37,678 nt of DNA from an uncultured Pseudomonadota bacterium. Lineage in GTDB: Bacteria > Pseudomonadota > Gammaproteobacteria > Steroidobacterales > Steroidobacteraceae. The stretch covers positions 1 to 37,678 of the forward strand of contig CAJACZ010000019.1 in the NCBI GenBank assembly GCA_903938365.1, written 5' to 3'. The notes beneath the pieces were generated by a model, which was given only the letters and a program-made list of their open reading frames with translations, searched no databases and was not told the origin of the DNA. Below are positions 26,580 to 37,321 of the stretch, piece by piece; position 1 is the stretch's first letter, and every line of letters begins with the position of its first letter. The translations under genes were made by a program, and so were the position numbers.

Positions 26580-29500
26580 GCCGGGCGCTCCGGCGGGGCC
26601 CCGTGGCCGCCGCCCCCCGGCGTCAGGATCTCGAGCTGGTCGCCCGCGCCCAGATCGAAGCCCGCGCTGGCCGGCAGCGTCTCGACCGACCCGTCGCTGC
26701 GCAGGATCCGCGTGATGCCCGCCGCGCCAGGGCCGCCCCCCGCCAGCCCGAAAGCCTGCGTGCTGCGGCGGTTCGCCAGGATGGCGCCGTGCAGCGGGGC
26801 GAGGAACTCGAGGCGCCGCAGCGCGCCATCGCCGCCGCGCTGCCGGCCCGGACCTCCTGAGCCGCGACGGATGGAAAACTCCCGCAGTCGTACCGGAAAC
26901 CGTGACTCGAGGATCTCGGGATCGGTGAGCCGGGAATTGGTCATGTGGGTCTGTACCGCATCGCAGCCCGGAAAGCCCGGTCCCGCGCCCGAGCCACCCG
27001 CGATGGTCTCGTAGTACTGCAGCGTCGCGTCGCCGAAGGTGAGGTTGTTCATCGTGCCCTGCGAGGCCGCGAGCAGGCCGAGCGCGCCGTACAGCACGTC
27101 GACGATCATCTGCGAGGTCTCGACGTTGCCCGCGACCACCGCAGCGCCGACGGGCGGATCCAGCAGCGAGCCCGCGGGCACCACGATGTCGAGCGGCCGG
27201 AGGCAGCCTTCGTTCAGCGGAATCGGACGCTCGACCAGGGTGCGGAACACGTAGAGAACCGCGGCGAGGGTCACGGCGCGCGGCGCGTTGAAGTTGTGCG
27301 CTCCCGCCGGTGAAGTGCCGCTGAAATCGATGCGGGCGCGACGCAGGCGTGCATCCAGTTCGATGCGCACCGCGATGCGCTGGCCACCATCCAGTGTCGT
27401 CGCGAAGGCTGCGCTGCGATCGCCCAGTCGCGCGATGGCCGCCTCGACGCAGTCCGCGGCATTGTCCTGCACGGCGCGCATCGCGGCCGTGATGCGCGCC
27501 GCGCCATGCTCCGCGGCCGCCCGCAGCAGTTCCTCGGCGCCGCGGGCGTTGGCCGCGAGCTGGGCGCGCAGGTCCGCGAGGTTCTGCCCCGCGTTGCGCG
27601 CGGGCCATGGGCCCGCGGCCAGCGCTGCCCGCAGCGCCGCTTCGCGCAGCTGGCCCCCGGCGACCAGCTCGAAGTCCTCGAACACAGCGCCTTCCTGGTC
27701 GAGCCGCGTGCTGAAGGGCGGCATGGATCCGGGCGTGATGCCGCCGATGTCGGCGTGGTGTGCGCGTGAGGCGACGAAGAAAGCCGGTGCCGTGCCCGAC
27801 GGCGTGAATACGGGGCTCACGACCGTGATGTCCGGAAGGTGGGTGCCGCCGTTCGCGGGATCATTGACCAGCCACGCATCGCCGCGCTGCATCCTGCCGC
27901 GGCGCGTGCGCAGCAGTGCCTTCACCGTGGCGCCCATCGACCCGAGGTGTACCGGCATGTGTGGCGCGTTGGCGACCAGTCCGCCTTCGGCGTCGAAGAG
28001 GGCGCAGGAGAAATCCAGGCGCTCCTTGATGTTCACCGACTGCGCCGTGCGCCTCAGCACTTCGCCCATCTGGGTGGCGATGTGCATGAACAGGCCGTCG
28101 TGGATCTCCACCTGGGACGGGTCGGAGACGTCGGGTCGCGCCGCCACGCCCGCGGTGTCCGCGATCCGTTCGGCCAGCAGCGCGCCGTCGCCCGCGGGTC
28201 CGATGCGCCAGCCGGGTTCGAGCACGAAGGTCGAGTGCGGTTCCACCAGCAGCGCGGGACCTTCGAGCGTGGCCTGCAGCAGTCGTGCATCGTGCACGGG
28301 GACGTCCCGCCAGCCGCCGAACCAGGCCCGCGTGCTGCGCGGCGGACTGGCGTCGGGGCGGCCCGGCACCGCGCCCGACTCGATCCGCCAGCGCGGTGCG
28401 GCGGTCGTGCCGCCGCCCCGTGCCCCGGCCGCGACGCGAGCCTCCACGCGTACCGCCGCCACCTGCAGGCGGTCCAGCGCCGGCGCATAACCGAAACGCC
28501 GCAGGTGCTCCGTGGCAAAGGCGCCGCGCAGCGCCTCCGGCGAATCCCCCTGGATGTCCAGGCTGGTTTCCGCGTGACCTTCCCGCAGTTCGAGCAGCGT
28601 AGTCACCGTCATCGCGGCCGTCGGCGTTCCCGGCTCCTGGTCGGCCAGCGCGGCGCAGGCCTGCGCGGCCAGGTCCGCAGCCAGCCGGCCTGCGGCCTGC
28701 CACCCTGCGGCGTCGAGCGGGACACCCAGGCCGCGGCGCCGCACCTCGATCCGGTCCGCGACGCCGATGCCAAAGGCGGAGAGGACGCTGGCGAGCGGAT
28801 GCACCAGCACGCGATCCACACCGCAGGCCTGCGCCACCCGGCAGGCGTGCTGGCCTGCGGCACCGCCGAAGGCGAGCAGCGTGAACCCGGTGGGGTCGAT
28901 GCCCTGCCTCACGCTCACATGGCGGATGGCGTTGGCCATCGCGGCCACGGCCACGTCGAGGAAGCCGGCGGCCAGGGTTTCGGGCGCCACGGCGTCGTCG
29001 AGCGCCGCCAGCGCGACTGCTGCGGCCTGCGGATCGATCGGCGCGTCGCGGCCCGGACCGAAGACGCGCGGCATCGAGTCGGGACTGAGTCGCCCGAGCA
29101 GGACCTGCACATCGGTGAGCGTGGCGGGGCCACCGCGGCCATAGCAGGCGGGCCCGGGGTCGGCGCCGGCGGAACCCGGCCCGACCCGGCAGCGTCCGTC
29201 GTGCAGGGCGAGGATCGAGCCGCCGCCGGCCGCGATCGTGTGCACGTCGAGCATGGGCGTGGTGATGCGGGCGCCGGCGATCTCGTGTTCGAAGCGCCGC
29301 TCGAAGGCGCCGTCATGGACCGAGACATCGGTCGAGGTGCCGCCCATGTCGAAGCCGATCAGCCGCCGGAGCCCCGCGGATTCCCCGAGCCTCGCCATGC
29401 CGATCAGGCCACCTGCGGGGCCGGACAGCACGCTTGCCAGCGCGCGGAACCGGCTCGCGCCCGTCAGGCCGCCCGAACTCTGCATGAAGTCGAGTCGCGC

Positions 29501-30202
29501 CCCGGGCGCGTCGCGGACCAGCTGCAGGGCGAGGCCATCGACGAAGCCGCGCAGGGCGGTCGCCAGGTAGGACTCGAAGACCGTGCTGTCGCCGCGCGGC
29601 ACGAAGCGGGGCAGCGGCAGGCACTGGTGCGAGCACGTCACCTGCGCAAAGCCCGTCGCGTCGGCCACGGCGGCGATGGCCGACTCGTGTGCGGTGTGGC
29701 GCCAGCCGTGCATCAGCAGGATAGCGACCGACTCCAGCCCGTCGTCGCGTGCCCGACGCAGCGCCTGCCCGATCACGGCGAGGTCCGGCTCTGCGAGTAC
29801 CGTGCCGTCCGCATCGATCCGTTCGTCCACCTCGAGCACGCGTTCGAAGAGCGGCGGCGGTCGCTGGATGTGGAGAGCGAACAGGTCGGGCCGGGACTGG
29901 TTCCCGATCAGCAGTGCGTCACCGAAGCCCCGCGTGGTGACCAGCAGCACCCGGCTGCCGCGCCGTTCGAGCAGGGCGTTGGTCGCCACGGTGGTGCCCA
30001 CCTTGAAATGCGCCGCCCCCGCCGCGGGTACGCCGGCTTCGCGCAGCATGTCGAAGGCGGCTTCGAGCCCCGGGTCGGTCGTGCCTGCCGATGCCTGCCC
30101 GGAGGGCACCTTGCGCAGCACCAGGCGCCCGTCGGGCGCAGCACCGATGACATCCGTGAAGGTGCCACCCCTGTCGATCCAGAATTGCCATGCACCGCCC
30201 AT
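26576..30202 (-). CDS. Hydantoinase/5-oxoprolinase family protein, fused A and B domains (1208 aa)
   Basis: [41 protein letters not shown]; second half [81 protein letters not shown]. Confidence 0.95.
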   Translation of the reverse strand: MGGAWQFWIDRGGTFTDVIGAAPDGRLVLRKVPSGQASAGTTDPGLEAAFDMLREAGVPAAGAAHFKVGTTVATNALLERRGSRVLLVTTRGFGDALLIGNQSRPDLFALHIQRPPPLFERVLEVDERIDADGTVLAEPDLAVIGQALRRARDDGLESVAILLMHGWRHTAHESAIAAVADATGFAQVTCSHQCLPLPRFVPRGDSTVFESYLATALRGFVDGLALQLVRDAPGARLDFMQSSGGLTGASRFRALASVLSGPAGGLIGMARLGESAGLRRLIGFDMGGTSTDVSVHDGAFERRFEHEIAGARITTPMLDVHTIAAGGGSILALHDGRCRVGPGSAGADPGPACYGRGGPATLTDVQVLLGRLSPDSMPRVFGPGRDAPIDPQAAAVALAALDDAVAPETLAAGFLDVAVAAMANAIRHVSVRQGIDPTGFTLLAFGGAAGQHACRVAQACGVDRVLVHPLASVLSAFGIGVADRIEVRRRGLGVPLDAAGWQAAGRLAADLAAQACAALADQEPGTPTAAMTVTTLLELREGHAETSLDIQGDSPEALRGAFATEHLRRFGYAPALDRLQVAAVRVEARVAAGARGGGTTAAPRWRIESGAVPGRPDASPPRSTRAWFGGWRDVPVHDARLLQATLEGPALLVEPHSTFVLEPGWRIGPAGDGALLAERIADTAGVAARPDVSDPSQVEIHDGLFMHIATQMGEVLRRTAQSVNIKERLDFSCALFDAEGGLVANAPHMPVHLGSMGATVKALLRTRRGRMQRGDAWLVNDPANGGTHLPDITVVSPVFTPSGTAPAFFVASRAHHADIGGITPGSMPPFSTRLDQEGAVFEDFELVAGGQLREAALRAALAAGPWPARNAGQNLADLRAQLAANARGAEELLRAAAEHGAARITAAMRAVQDNAADCVEAAIARLGDRSAAFATTLDGGQRIAVRIELDARLRRARIDFSGTSPAGAHNFNAPRAVTLAAVLYVFRTLVERPIPLNEGCLRPLDIVVPAGSLLDPPVGAAVVAGNVETSQMIVDVLYGALGLLAASQGTMNNLTFGDATLQYYETIAGGSGAGPGFPGCDAVQTHMTNSRLTDPEILESRFPVRLREFSIRRGSGGPGRQRGGDGALRRLEFLAPLHGAILANRRSTQAFGLAGGGPGAAGITRILRSDGSVETLPASAGFDLGAGDQLEILTPGGGGHGAPPERPA

Positions 30203-30261
30203 TGAGCGCGAATGCTACGCGAGGATGCAAAGTCCCGCTCGCAGGCCCTAGAATCCCGCCC

Positions 30262-30786
30262 ATGCCTTCCAGACACGTCGTTTTTTCCCACGGCAAGGAC
30301 TCCGAACCCTGGGGCAAGAAGATCATCGCTCTCGCCGACACCGCGCGCAGCGAGGGCTATGGTGTCGAGTCGATCGACTACCGGGGCATCGACACGGTCG
30401 AGGGCCGCATCCAGAAACTCGTCTCGGGTTGCCAGAATCTCCAGGGCGAACTGGTCCTGGTCGGCTCCAGCCTGGGCGGTTTCGTGGCGACTTCGGCGGC
30501 GTCGTTCCTGCACGCGCGGGGCGTGTTCCTGATGGCGCCCGCCTTCTACATGGAAGGCCTGCCGCCGCTGCGGCCGCGCGTCATCGACTGCCCGGTCGAG
30601 ATCGTGCACGGCTGGCGCGACGAGGTCGTGCCGCTCGAGAACAGCATGCGCTTCGCCCGGGAATACGGCGCGCCGCTGCACGTGCTCGACGACGACCACC
30701 GCCTGCACACCTCGGTGCGCCGGCTCAAGCATCTGTTCGAGTTCTTCCTGATCTCGATCGACCTGCCGCCCGAGTTCGCCCGCTAG
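30262..30786 (+). CDS. Small alpha/beta hydrolase
   Basis: MPSRHVVFSHGKDSEPWGKKI; nucleophile GSSLGG; VEIVHGWRDEVVP; C-terminal DDDHRLH. Confidence 0.88.
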   Translation: MPSRHVVFSHGKDSEPWGKKIIALADTARSEGYGVESIDYRGIDTVEGRIQKLVSGCQNLQGELVLVGSSLGGFVATSAASFLHARGVFLMAPAFYMEGLPPLRPRVIDCPVEIVHGWRDEVVPLENSMRFAREYGAPLHVLDDDHRLHTSVRRLKHLFEFFLISIDLPPEFAR

Positions 30787-30802
30787 CTGGCGGCAGGCGC
30801 CC

Positions 30803-31621
30803 TCAGCGGCGCTCGCGGATCGCCCGTGCGGCGATCCAGTCGATCAGCGCGGGCAGAAAAGGCTTGAGCCGCAGGCCCCAGCGCGCCCTGCCCGAAGTCA
30901 CCCGCAGCCTCTGCCGGGCTTCCATGGCCTCACGGATCTCGTGCGCGCAGCGTTCCGCCGTCATGATCCGCGATTCCTGCATGGGCGTTTCGCCCAGCGG
31001 CCGGCCATCCGCGCCGATGGCCCGGCGATGGATCTCGCTGCGCACGAAATCGGGCGCGATGATCGTGACGTCCACGCCCGAGCCTGCCAGTTCAATCCGC
31101 AGCGACTCGAAGAATCCGATCATCGCGTGCTTGCTGGCTGCGTAGCCGGTGCGTTCGGGCACGCCGGTGAGCCCCGCGACGCTCGCCACCGCCACGATCA
31201 GGCCCGCATCGCGGCGCAGCTGCGGCAGTGCAGCCTGCGTCAGCCAGGCGCTGGCGAGGTAATTGACGCGCATCAGCTGTTCGAGCACGCCCAGGTCCTG
31301 CAGTGCATCGAAGCGGCTCCACATCGTCATGCCCGCGTTGTTGACCAGCACGTCGAGGCGCCCGAACGCCGCGAGCGTGGCCTCCACCACACCGGCGACA
31401 CTCTCGAGCCGCCCGAGGTCCGCGGGGACGGCCCGCGCGTCCGCGCCCAGTGCCCGGCATTCCGCGGCCAGCGCCTCGAGGCGTTCGGCATTGCGTGCGA
31501 CCAGTGCGAGGCGGGCACCGCGCGGCGCCAGTTCGAGCGCCAGTGCGCGGCCGATGCCCTCCGAGGCCCCCGTCAGCAGGACGACTTTGCCGCGCCATGT
31601 CCCATCCGATGATCCCGCCAT
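30803..31621 (-). CDS. SDR family oxidoreductase
   Basis: Start MAGSSDGTWRGKVVLLTGASEGIGRALALEL; NNAGM; VASVAGLTGVPERTGYAASKHAMIGF. Confidence 0.93.
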   Translation of the reverse strand: MAGSSDGTWRGKVVLLTGASEGIGRALALELAPRGARLALVARNAERLEALAAECRALGADARAVPADLGRLESVAGVVEATLAAFGRLDVLVNNAGMTMWSRFDALQDLGVLEQLMRVNYLASAWLTQAALPQLRRDAGLIVAVASVAGLTGVPERTGYAASKHAMIGFFESLRIELAGSGVDVTIIAPDFVRSEIHRRAIGADGRPLGETPMQESRIMTAERCAHEIREAMEARQRLRVTSGRARWGLRLKPFLPALIDWIAARAIRERR

Positions 31622-31808
31622 CCTGCCCTCCGGGCGCGCCGCGCCAAGCCCCCGACCGCCGGTGGCCGCATCGCGTTTATGATGGGCGCCTGAATCCGCC
31701 CAGACCCGCTGCGATGACCGAACTCTACACATCCGTGACGCCGACCGGTTGCCCGGGCTCCACCAGCCGCCTGTGGATCACGGCCCGGCCGCGAGCCACG
31801 GCCCCCCG

Positions 31809-34238
31809 ATGAGCGCGCTGCTGCGTCGCCTGCTCGGCCTCTGGACGCGCGTCGAGCTGCGGCCCGAGGAGGCCGTCGCGCGCATCGGCGCCGAGGGCGC
31901 GCCCGTGTGCTACGTGCTCGAACGTCGCAGTCTCACCGACCTCGCCGTGCTCGAGAACCTGTGCGCCCGGCACCACCTGCCGCGGCCGGGTGAACGGCTG
32001 CCGGTGCCCGGCGGCAGCATCCGCAGCGCGCTGCCGCTCCTCCAGCCCCGCGGGATCTTCGACCGGCGCATCGACCGGCGGCCGCCCGCGCAGCTGCTGC
32101 GGCTCATCGAGGCGCTGGCCGCTGATCCGGCCCGCGACGTGCGGCTCGTGCCGGTGGCCGTCTACTGGGGGCGCGCACCCCAGAAGGAAGGTTCCTGGCT
32201 GCGCCTGCTGCTCTCCGAGAACTGGGTGTTCGGCAGCGGGCTGCGCAAGTTCCTGCAGGTGGTGTTCAACGGTCGTTTCACCATGGTCGAGGTGGGCGCG
32301 CCGATCAGCCTGCGGGCGCTGCTCGAGGCGGGCGTCCCGGCTCCCGCACAGGTCGCGAGGCTCGCGCGGGCGCAGCGTGCCGCGTTCCGGCGCCAGCGCG
32401 CGGCGCGCATCGGGCCCGACCTCTCGCACCGCCGCACCATCGTCACCCGCGTGCTGCGCACGCGCGCCGTCCGCGCCGCGATCGTGCAGGAGATGCGGGA
32501 CCGCAAGCTCGACCGGCGCAAGGCGCTGCTGGTGGCCAAGGGCTACGCAGAAGAGATCGCGGCCAACTATTCACACGCCTTCGTCACGTTCATGGAAGGC
32601 GTGCTGACCCGGCTGTGGAACAGGCTCTACGACGGCGTGACCTTCGGGCACGCCGAGACCCTGCACGCCGCGGCGCGGGACAAGGAAATCGTCTTCGTGC
32701 CCTGCCACCGCAGCCACATGGACTACCTGCTGCTGTCCTATGCGATCTACCGGCAGGGCTACGCCATCCCGCACATTGCGGCGGGCATCAACCTCAACAT
32801 CCCGGTCGTGGGCCGCTTCCTGCGCAAGGGCGGTGGCTTCTTCATCCGGCGCAGCTTCGGCGGCAACGCGCTCTACACCGCGGTGTTCCTGAAGTACCTC
32901 GCCACCATCATGGGCCGCGGGCATTCGATCGAATACTTCATCGAGGGCGGGCGCTCCCGTACCGGGCGACTGCTGCAGCCGCGCACCGGCATGCTCTCGA
33001 TGACCGTGCGCAGTTACCTGCGCGGGCCGCGGCGTCCCGTGGTGTTCCTGCCGGTGTACTTCGGCTACGAGCGCGTCGTCGAGGCCGGGACCTACGTGGG
33101 CGAGCTCTCCGGACGGGCCAAGAAAAAAGAGAGCTTCCTAGACTTCCTGCGCGCCCTGCGGGTGCTGCGCGAGAAGTTCGGCCAGGTGCACGTCAACCTC
33201 GGCGCGCCGATCGAGCTCGACGGTCTGCTGGATGAGCGTGCGCCGCAGTGGCGCGATACGCGTTTCGAGGACGACACCCGCGCGGCCTGGGTCGGCGGAG
33301 TCGTGGACGAACTCGCGCAGCGCATCATGCGCCACATCAACGGCGCGGCGGCCGTGACGCCGATCAACCTGCTTGCGGTGACGCTGCTCGCGACGCCGCG
33401 CCAGGCGATGCTGGTGGCCGACCTCGAGCGCCAGGTGGACATGTACCTCGAACTGCTGCGCGCTGCGCCCTATGACCCGCGCGTGACGGTCAGCGCGCTG
33501 TCCGGCGCCCAGGTGATCGCCTACGGCGAATCCATGAAGGTGCTGACCCGTCAGTCGCACAAGCTCGGTGACCTTGCCCGCATCCCGGATGCGGGCGCCG
33601 TGCTGATGACCTACTACCGGAACAACGTGCTGCACCTGTTCGCGCTGCCCTCGCTGATCGCCTGCGCCTTCATCAGCAACACCGTGGTGCGCACTGAGGA
33701 TATCCAGCGGCTCGCCTGGCGCATCTACCCCTACGTGGCCGCCGAACTGTTCCTGAAGTGGGGTGAGGACGAACTCGCGCCCGCCGTGGAATCCATGCTG
33801 CGCGCGCTGGGCGGCCTGGGAATCCTCGAGTCCATGGACGATGGCGCCGCCTGGCGCCGTCCCGCGCCGACCTCGCCGCGGGCCATCCAGCTCTCGCTGC
33901 TGGCGCAGGCCACCGTCCAGACCATCGAACGCTACTATCTGGCCATCGCCCAGCTGCTGCAGGCCGGCAGCGGTACGATCAACGCCCGCGGTCTGGCGGA
34001 GCGCTGCCAGCTCATGGCGCAGCGGATCAACATGCTCTATGGGTTCAATTCACCCGAGTTCTCGGACCGGGCGATGTTCGAGCAGTTCATAGGGCAGTTG
34101 CTTGCCCGGCAGGTGATCCGGGCCAACGATGCCGGAATGCTGGTGTTCGACGAGGTGCTGGAGCGGGTCGCCGCGGATGCCGAATACGTGCTGTCCGAGC
34201 AGATCCGGCACAGCATCCTGCAGGTCACGCACGGCTGA
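31809..34238 (+). CDS. plsB: Glycerol-3-phosphate 1-O-acyltransferase
   Basis: VPCHRSHMDYLLLSY (HX4D motif), FFIRRSFGGN, EYFIEGGRSRTGRLLQPRTGM, FLPVYFGYERVVE. Confidence 0.95.
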   Translation: MSALLRRLLGLWTRVELRPEEAVARIGAEGAPVCYVLERRSLTDLAVLENLCARHHLPRPGERLPVPGGSIRSALPLLQPRGIFDRRIDRRPPAQLLRLIEALAADPARDVRLVPVAVYWGRAPQKEGSWLRLLLSENWVFGSGLRKFLQVVFNGRFTMVEVGAPISLRALLEAGVPAPAQVARLARAQRAAFRRQRAARIGPDLSHRRTIVTRVLRTRAVRAAIVQEMRDRKLDRRKALLVAKGYAEEIAANYSHAFVTFMEGVLTRLWNRLYDGVTFGHAETLHAAARDKEIVFVPCHRSHMDYLLLSYAIYRQGYAIPHIAAGINLNIPVVGRFLRKGGGFFIRRSFGGNALYTAVFLKYLATIMGRGHSIEYFIEGGRSRTGRLLQPRTGMLSMTVRSYLRGPRRPVVFLPVYFGYERVVEAGTYVGELSGRAKKKESFLDFLRALRVLREKFGQVHVNLGAPIELDGLLDERAPQWRDTRFEDDTRAAWVGGVVDELAQRIMRHINGAAAVTPINLLAVTLLATPRQAMLVADLERQVDMYLELLRAAPYDPRVTVSALSGAQVIAYGESMKVLTRQSHKLGDLARIPDAGAVLMTYYRNNVLHLFALPSLIACAFISNTVVRTEDIQRLAWRIYPYVAAELFLKWGEDELAPAVESMLRALGGLGILESMDDGAAWRRPAPTSPRAIQLSLLAQATVQTIERYYLAIAQLLQAGSGTINARGLAERCQLMAQRINMLYGFNSPEFSDRAMFEQFIGQLLARQVIRANDAGMLVFDEVLERVAADAEYVLSEQIRHSILQVTHG

Positions 34239-34280
34239 GGCCCGCGGCCGGGGCCTGTTACGGCGAGCGCCGAGCGCGCC

Positions 34281-34748
34281 TCAGAGGTAGCGCCAGACCG
34301 CGAATGCCGCGGCCTGGCCACAGCGCGCGCCGCGCTCGTCGAGCAGGTTCCACACCGTGGCCTGCTCGATCATGAAGCGCCTGCCCGTGCCCGAGATGCG
34401 CACGCCTGCGTAGTCGTCCACGAATCCCTGGCTGGACACCGCGGAGAGCAGGCGCTCGCGTTCGCCGCGCTCCGGAGCTTCGGCCGTGAGGCGCGACGGC
34501 GTACGGGTGAACTTGTCCCAGGGCATTTCCCACAGCGCGAGCGCGGCGGCATTCCCGTAGTTCAGCACCGGATCCGCCTCCAGCCCATGGGAGACGATCA
34601 CGAGTGGCGCATGCTGCAACGCGGCCGCCACGCCTGCCGCATCGGGGACCCCGGCAGGCAGGAGGTCGCGGCCGGTGAGCAGACGGTGGCTGTCGACGAT
34701 GCGCCGCGCCTGGAGGACGGCCGCCGCCGCCCGCCACGCCGGGGTCAA
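34281..34748 (-). CDS. MEKHLA domain-containing protein
   Basis: NYGNAAALALWEMPWDKFTRTPSRLTAEAPERGERERLL...GFVDDYAGVRISGTGRRFMIEQATVWNLLDERG; TTG start overlapping the preceding stop (TTGA). Confidence 0.85.
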   Translation of the reverse strand: MTPAWRAAAAVLQARRIVDSHRLLTGRDLLPAGVPDAAGVAAALQHAPLVIVSHGLEADPVLNYGNAAALALWEMPWDKFTRTPSRLTAEAPERGERERLLSAVSSQGFVDDYAGVRISGTGRRFMIEQATVWNLLDERGARCGQAAAFAVWRYL

Positions 34749-35284
34749 GGGACGACGGCGATGCGGTTGTGGACCGTGCGGACGCCCGAGATGCCTTCAG
34801 CGGCCCTGCCGGCCGCGCTCTTTGCCGATTCGGTACCGACGAAGCCACTGAGCAGCACTTCGCCGTTGCGCACCTCAGTGTTGATGGCGATCGCCTCGCC
34901 GAGGCTGGCCCGAGCCAGTGCGGTCTTGAGCTTCGCCTGGATGGTGGTGTCGTCGAGGGTGCGGCCCGCGGATCGGCCCGCCTCGAGGACGACGATGGCG
35001 TCGAACACGTTCCCTTCGCCCGCCATGTCGGCGCCGACGCGCAGCGCCTCGCTCTTCTGGAAGGCGGTTTCGACGAAGCCCCCGAACTGCAGCTTGCCCT
35101 TGCGCACCTCGACGTTGAGGCGGGCAGCCGCTGTCTTGTTCACGTCGGCGAGCGCAGCCTTGGTCCGCGTGGCCAGCGTCGAGTCGCTCAGCACCTGGGT
35201 GGGACTCTTGGCCAGCGCCGTCGGCACTGCCGGGGCGAGACCCAGGAGGAGGGCCGCGAGGACGGTGAACAGTGGCTTGTGCAT
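34745..35284 (-). CDS. BON domain-containing secreted protein (two BON domains)
   Basis: Signal peptide MHKPLFTVLAALLLGLAPAVPTALA; two BON-like repeats (LATRTKAALADVNKTAAARLNVEVRKGKLQFGGFVET and IQAKLKTALARASLGEAIAINTEVRNGEVLLSGFVGT). Confidence 0.9.
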   Translation of the reverse strand: MHKPLFTVLAALLLGLAPAVPTALAKSPTQVLSDSTLATRTKAALADVNKTAAARLNVEVRKGKLQFGGFVETAFQKSEALRVGADMAGEGNVFDAIVVLEAGRSAGRTLDDTTIQAKLKTALARASLGEAIAINTEVRNGEVLLSGFVGTESAKSAAGRAAEGISGVRTVHNRIAVVP

Positions 35285-35321
35285 GGTTGTGGGCTCCGGT
35301 TCCGGCAGGCGTGCTGCGCGG

Positions 35322-35744
35322 TCAGTCATCGTGGTGGATCTTGCCGCGCCCGGACTTGGTGCCCGAGCGTCGCGTCTTGCTTTCCAGTCGACGTTCCTTC
35401 GACGCACGCGTTGGCCTGGTGGCGTAACGGACTTTCGGTTCGACCAGGGCGCGTCGCAGCAGTTCCGCGAGCCGCCCCTCGGCCTCCCGGCGGTTGCCTT
35501 CCTGCGTGCGGTGGTTGCGGGCGATGATCAGCACAGAGCCTTCGTCCGTCAGCCGCTGGCCCGCGAGGGTGCGCAGCCTGGCCTTGACGCGCGGCGCGAG
35601 CACCGCGGTCCCGGCCAGGTCGAAACGCAGCTGCGCCGCGGTGGCCACCTTGTTGACGTTCTGTCCACCCGGGCCGCCGGAGCGCACGAACACCAGGCTG
35701 TAGTCGCGATCGGGGATCACCAGCCCGTCGATCTCAATCGGCAT
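35322..35744 (-). CDS. arfB: Alternative ribosome-rescue factor ArfB (YaeJ), class I RF-like peptidyl-tRNA hydrolase
   Basis: FVRSGGPGGQNVNKVATAAQLRFDL (GGQ motif); basic C-terminal tail TRASKERRLESKTRRSGTKSGRGK. Confidence 0.94.
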   Translation of the reverse strand: MPIEIDGLVIPDRDYSLVFVRSGGPGGQNVNKVATAAQLRFDLAGTAVLAPRVKARLRTLAGQRLTDEGSVLIIARNHRTQEGNRREAEGRLAELLRRALVEPKVRYATRPTRASKERRLESKTRRSGTKSGRGKIHHDD

Positions 35745-36924
35745 CGGAATCGCTGCGGGAGCTGCGCGTCATCATGGCGCCCGGCTCGAGCACCCGGACC
35801 TCGTGCTGCGAGACCGGGATCTTGATGCCGTTGTCGCGGAACAGCTTCCAGATGCGGCGGTTCACGTCGGAGCGCACGTTGTTGACGCCGTTCATGGGGT
35901 CGCGGATCCAGAAGCGCGCTTCGAGCTTCATGCCGTAGTCCTCGAAGGACATCAGGCGCGACACGGGGCCCGGGTCGCGCAGGATGCGCGGGTGCGTGGC
36001 GGTCGCCTCGATCAGCAGTTCGAGGGCGCGTTCCGGGTCGTCGTCGTAGCTGATCATCACCGGCAGGCGCAGGCGGACGCGCTGGTCCGAGTAGCTCCAG
36101 TTGATCACGGAATTGGTGATCAGGTTCTGGTTGGGCACCAGGGTTTCGACGCCGTCGCGGTCGCGCACGACGACATAGCGGCCGCGCAGTTCCTGCACCC
36201 AGCCGAAGTTCTCGGTGCTGGTCCCCGTGTGCTGGGTGAAGCTGATGACATCGCCGGGCTTGATGGACTTGTCCATCAGCAGCACGAAGCCGCTGACGAA
36301 GTTGCTGGCGATGGCCTGCAGGCCGAAGCCCAGGCCCACGCCGATGGCGCCGGTCAGGACGGTGAGCGCGGTCAGATCCACGCCGGCCGCGTTGATGCCG
36401 AGCAGGATGCCCAGGCCCACCAGCAGGAAGTGCGCGAACTTGGAGATGCCGATGCGCGTCGAGAGCGCCACGGCGTCCATGGCCATGACGCGGCGCTCGA
36501 GGGTGCGCGCGATCAGGCTCGTGATGAGCACGAAGCCTGTCACGACCACTACGCCCCTCATCACCGCCCACAGGCTGAAGGTGGCCTTGCCCGGGAGCAG
36601 GTCGATGCTGTCGAGCGAAGATTCGAGCTTCCCGAACCAGCCCAGCAGGTGGAAGCCGATCGCGAGCCAGATCGCGAGGGTCAGCCGGTTCTCCCAGCCG
36701 CGCAACCAGCTCTTTTCGCCCAGCAGGATCGCCAGCAGGTGCACGCCCATGCGGACCAGCAGCAGCGCCGCGACGAGCTGCAGCGCGATGTCCAGCACGG
36801 CGGTGGGCAGATCCAGCGAGCCGGCGGCGCCGCGCAGCGGAAGCAGCAGGAGCAGGGCGACCAGATAAGGTGCACCGACCACGCCCGTCTCGAGCAGCGG
36901 CCACTGCCAGCCGTCACGGGGCAT
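35734..36924 (-). CDS. Mechanosensitive ion channel family protein (MscS)
   Basis: LTGAIGVGLGFGLQAIASNFVSGFVLLMDKSIKPGDVISF; TLVPNQNLITNSVINWSY. The frame remains open upstream to at least 37080 (see findings). Confidence 0.93.
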   Translation of the reverse strand: MPRDGWQWPLLETGVVGAPYLVALLLLLPLRGAAGSLDLPTAVLDIALQLVAALLLVRMGVHLLAILLGEKSWLRGWENRLTLAIWLAIGFHLLGWFGKLESSLDSIDLLPGKATFSLWAVMRGVVVVTGFVLITSLIARTLERRVMAMDAVALSTRIGISKFAHFLLVGLGILLGINAAGVDLTALTVLTGAIGVGLGFGLQAIASNFVSGFVLLMDKSIKPGDVISFTQHTGTSTENFGWVQELRGRYVVVRDRDGVETLVPNQNLITNSVINWSYSDQRVRLRLPVMISYDDDPERALELLIEATATHPRILRDPGPVSRLMSFEDYGMKLEARFWIRDPMNGVNNVRSDVNRRIWKLFRDNGIKIPVSQHEVRVLEPGAMMTRSSRSDSDAD

Positions 36925-37090
36925 GGACGTGCCGGTTTTGCGAAACCAGCCGCGGATGAAGTGCGCGGCGGTTGCGGCGAGCGCGGCGGCGAGCAGGATC
37001 GCGATGATTTCCGCGAGTATGCCCGGACGGGTGAGTTCGACGAACAGGTTGCCGGCGGCACCTTTGGAAACGGATTCGATGGCGGTGGCC

Positions 37091-37321
37091 TCAGGCGTTG
37101 AGATCGGGGATCAACTGGCTCTGCTGGCGTTCGATCTGGTCCTTGAGCATCAGTTTGCGTTTCTTCAGGCGCTTGATCTGGATCTCGTCGACGTAGATGT
37201 CCATGGAGAGCCTGGAGATCACCTCGTCCAGGTCGCGGTGCTCGATGCGGAGCTGGCGCAGTTTTTCCACGTTGCGGAAAAGCTCGCGGTCGACGTTGTC
37301 TTTCTCTTCGTTTTCCGTCAT
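37091..37321 (-). CDS. DUF465 (YdcH-like) small protein
   Basis: IEHRDLDEVISRLSMDIYVDEIQIKRLKKRKLMLKDQIERQQ resembles DUF465; begins immediately after the preceding stop (TAA-ATG). Confidence 0.85.
   Translation of the reverse strand: MTENEEKDNVDRELFRNVEKLRQLRIEHRDLDEVISRLSMDIYVDEIQIKRLKKRKLMLKDQIERQQSQLIPDLNA

Noticed and set aside
27839-30205. 788-aa + strand ORF
   Set aside because: Antisense to the convincingly identified hydantoinase/oxoprolinase gene; composition is that of a GC-rich shadow frame.
35803-37101. 432-aa + strand ORF
   Set aside because: Antisense to the MscS gene, with His/Gln/Asp-rich shadow-frame composition.
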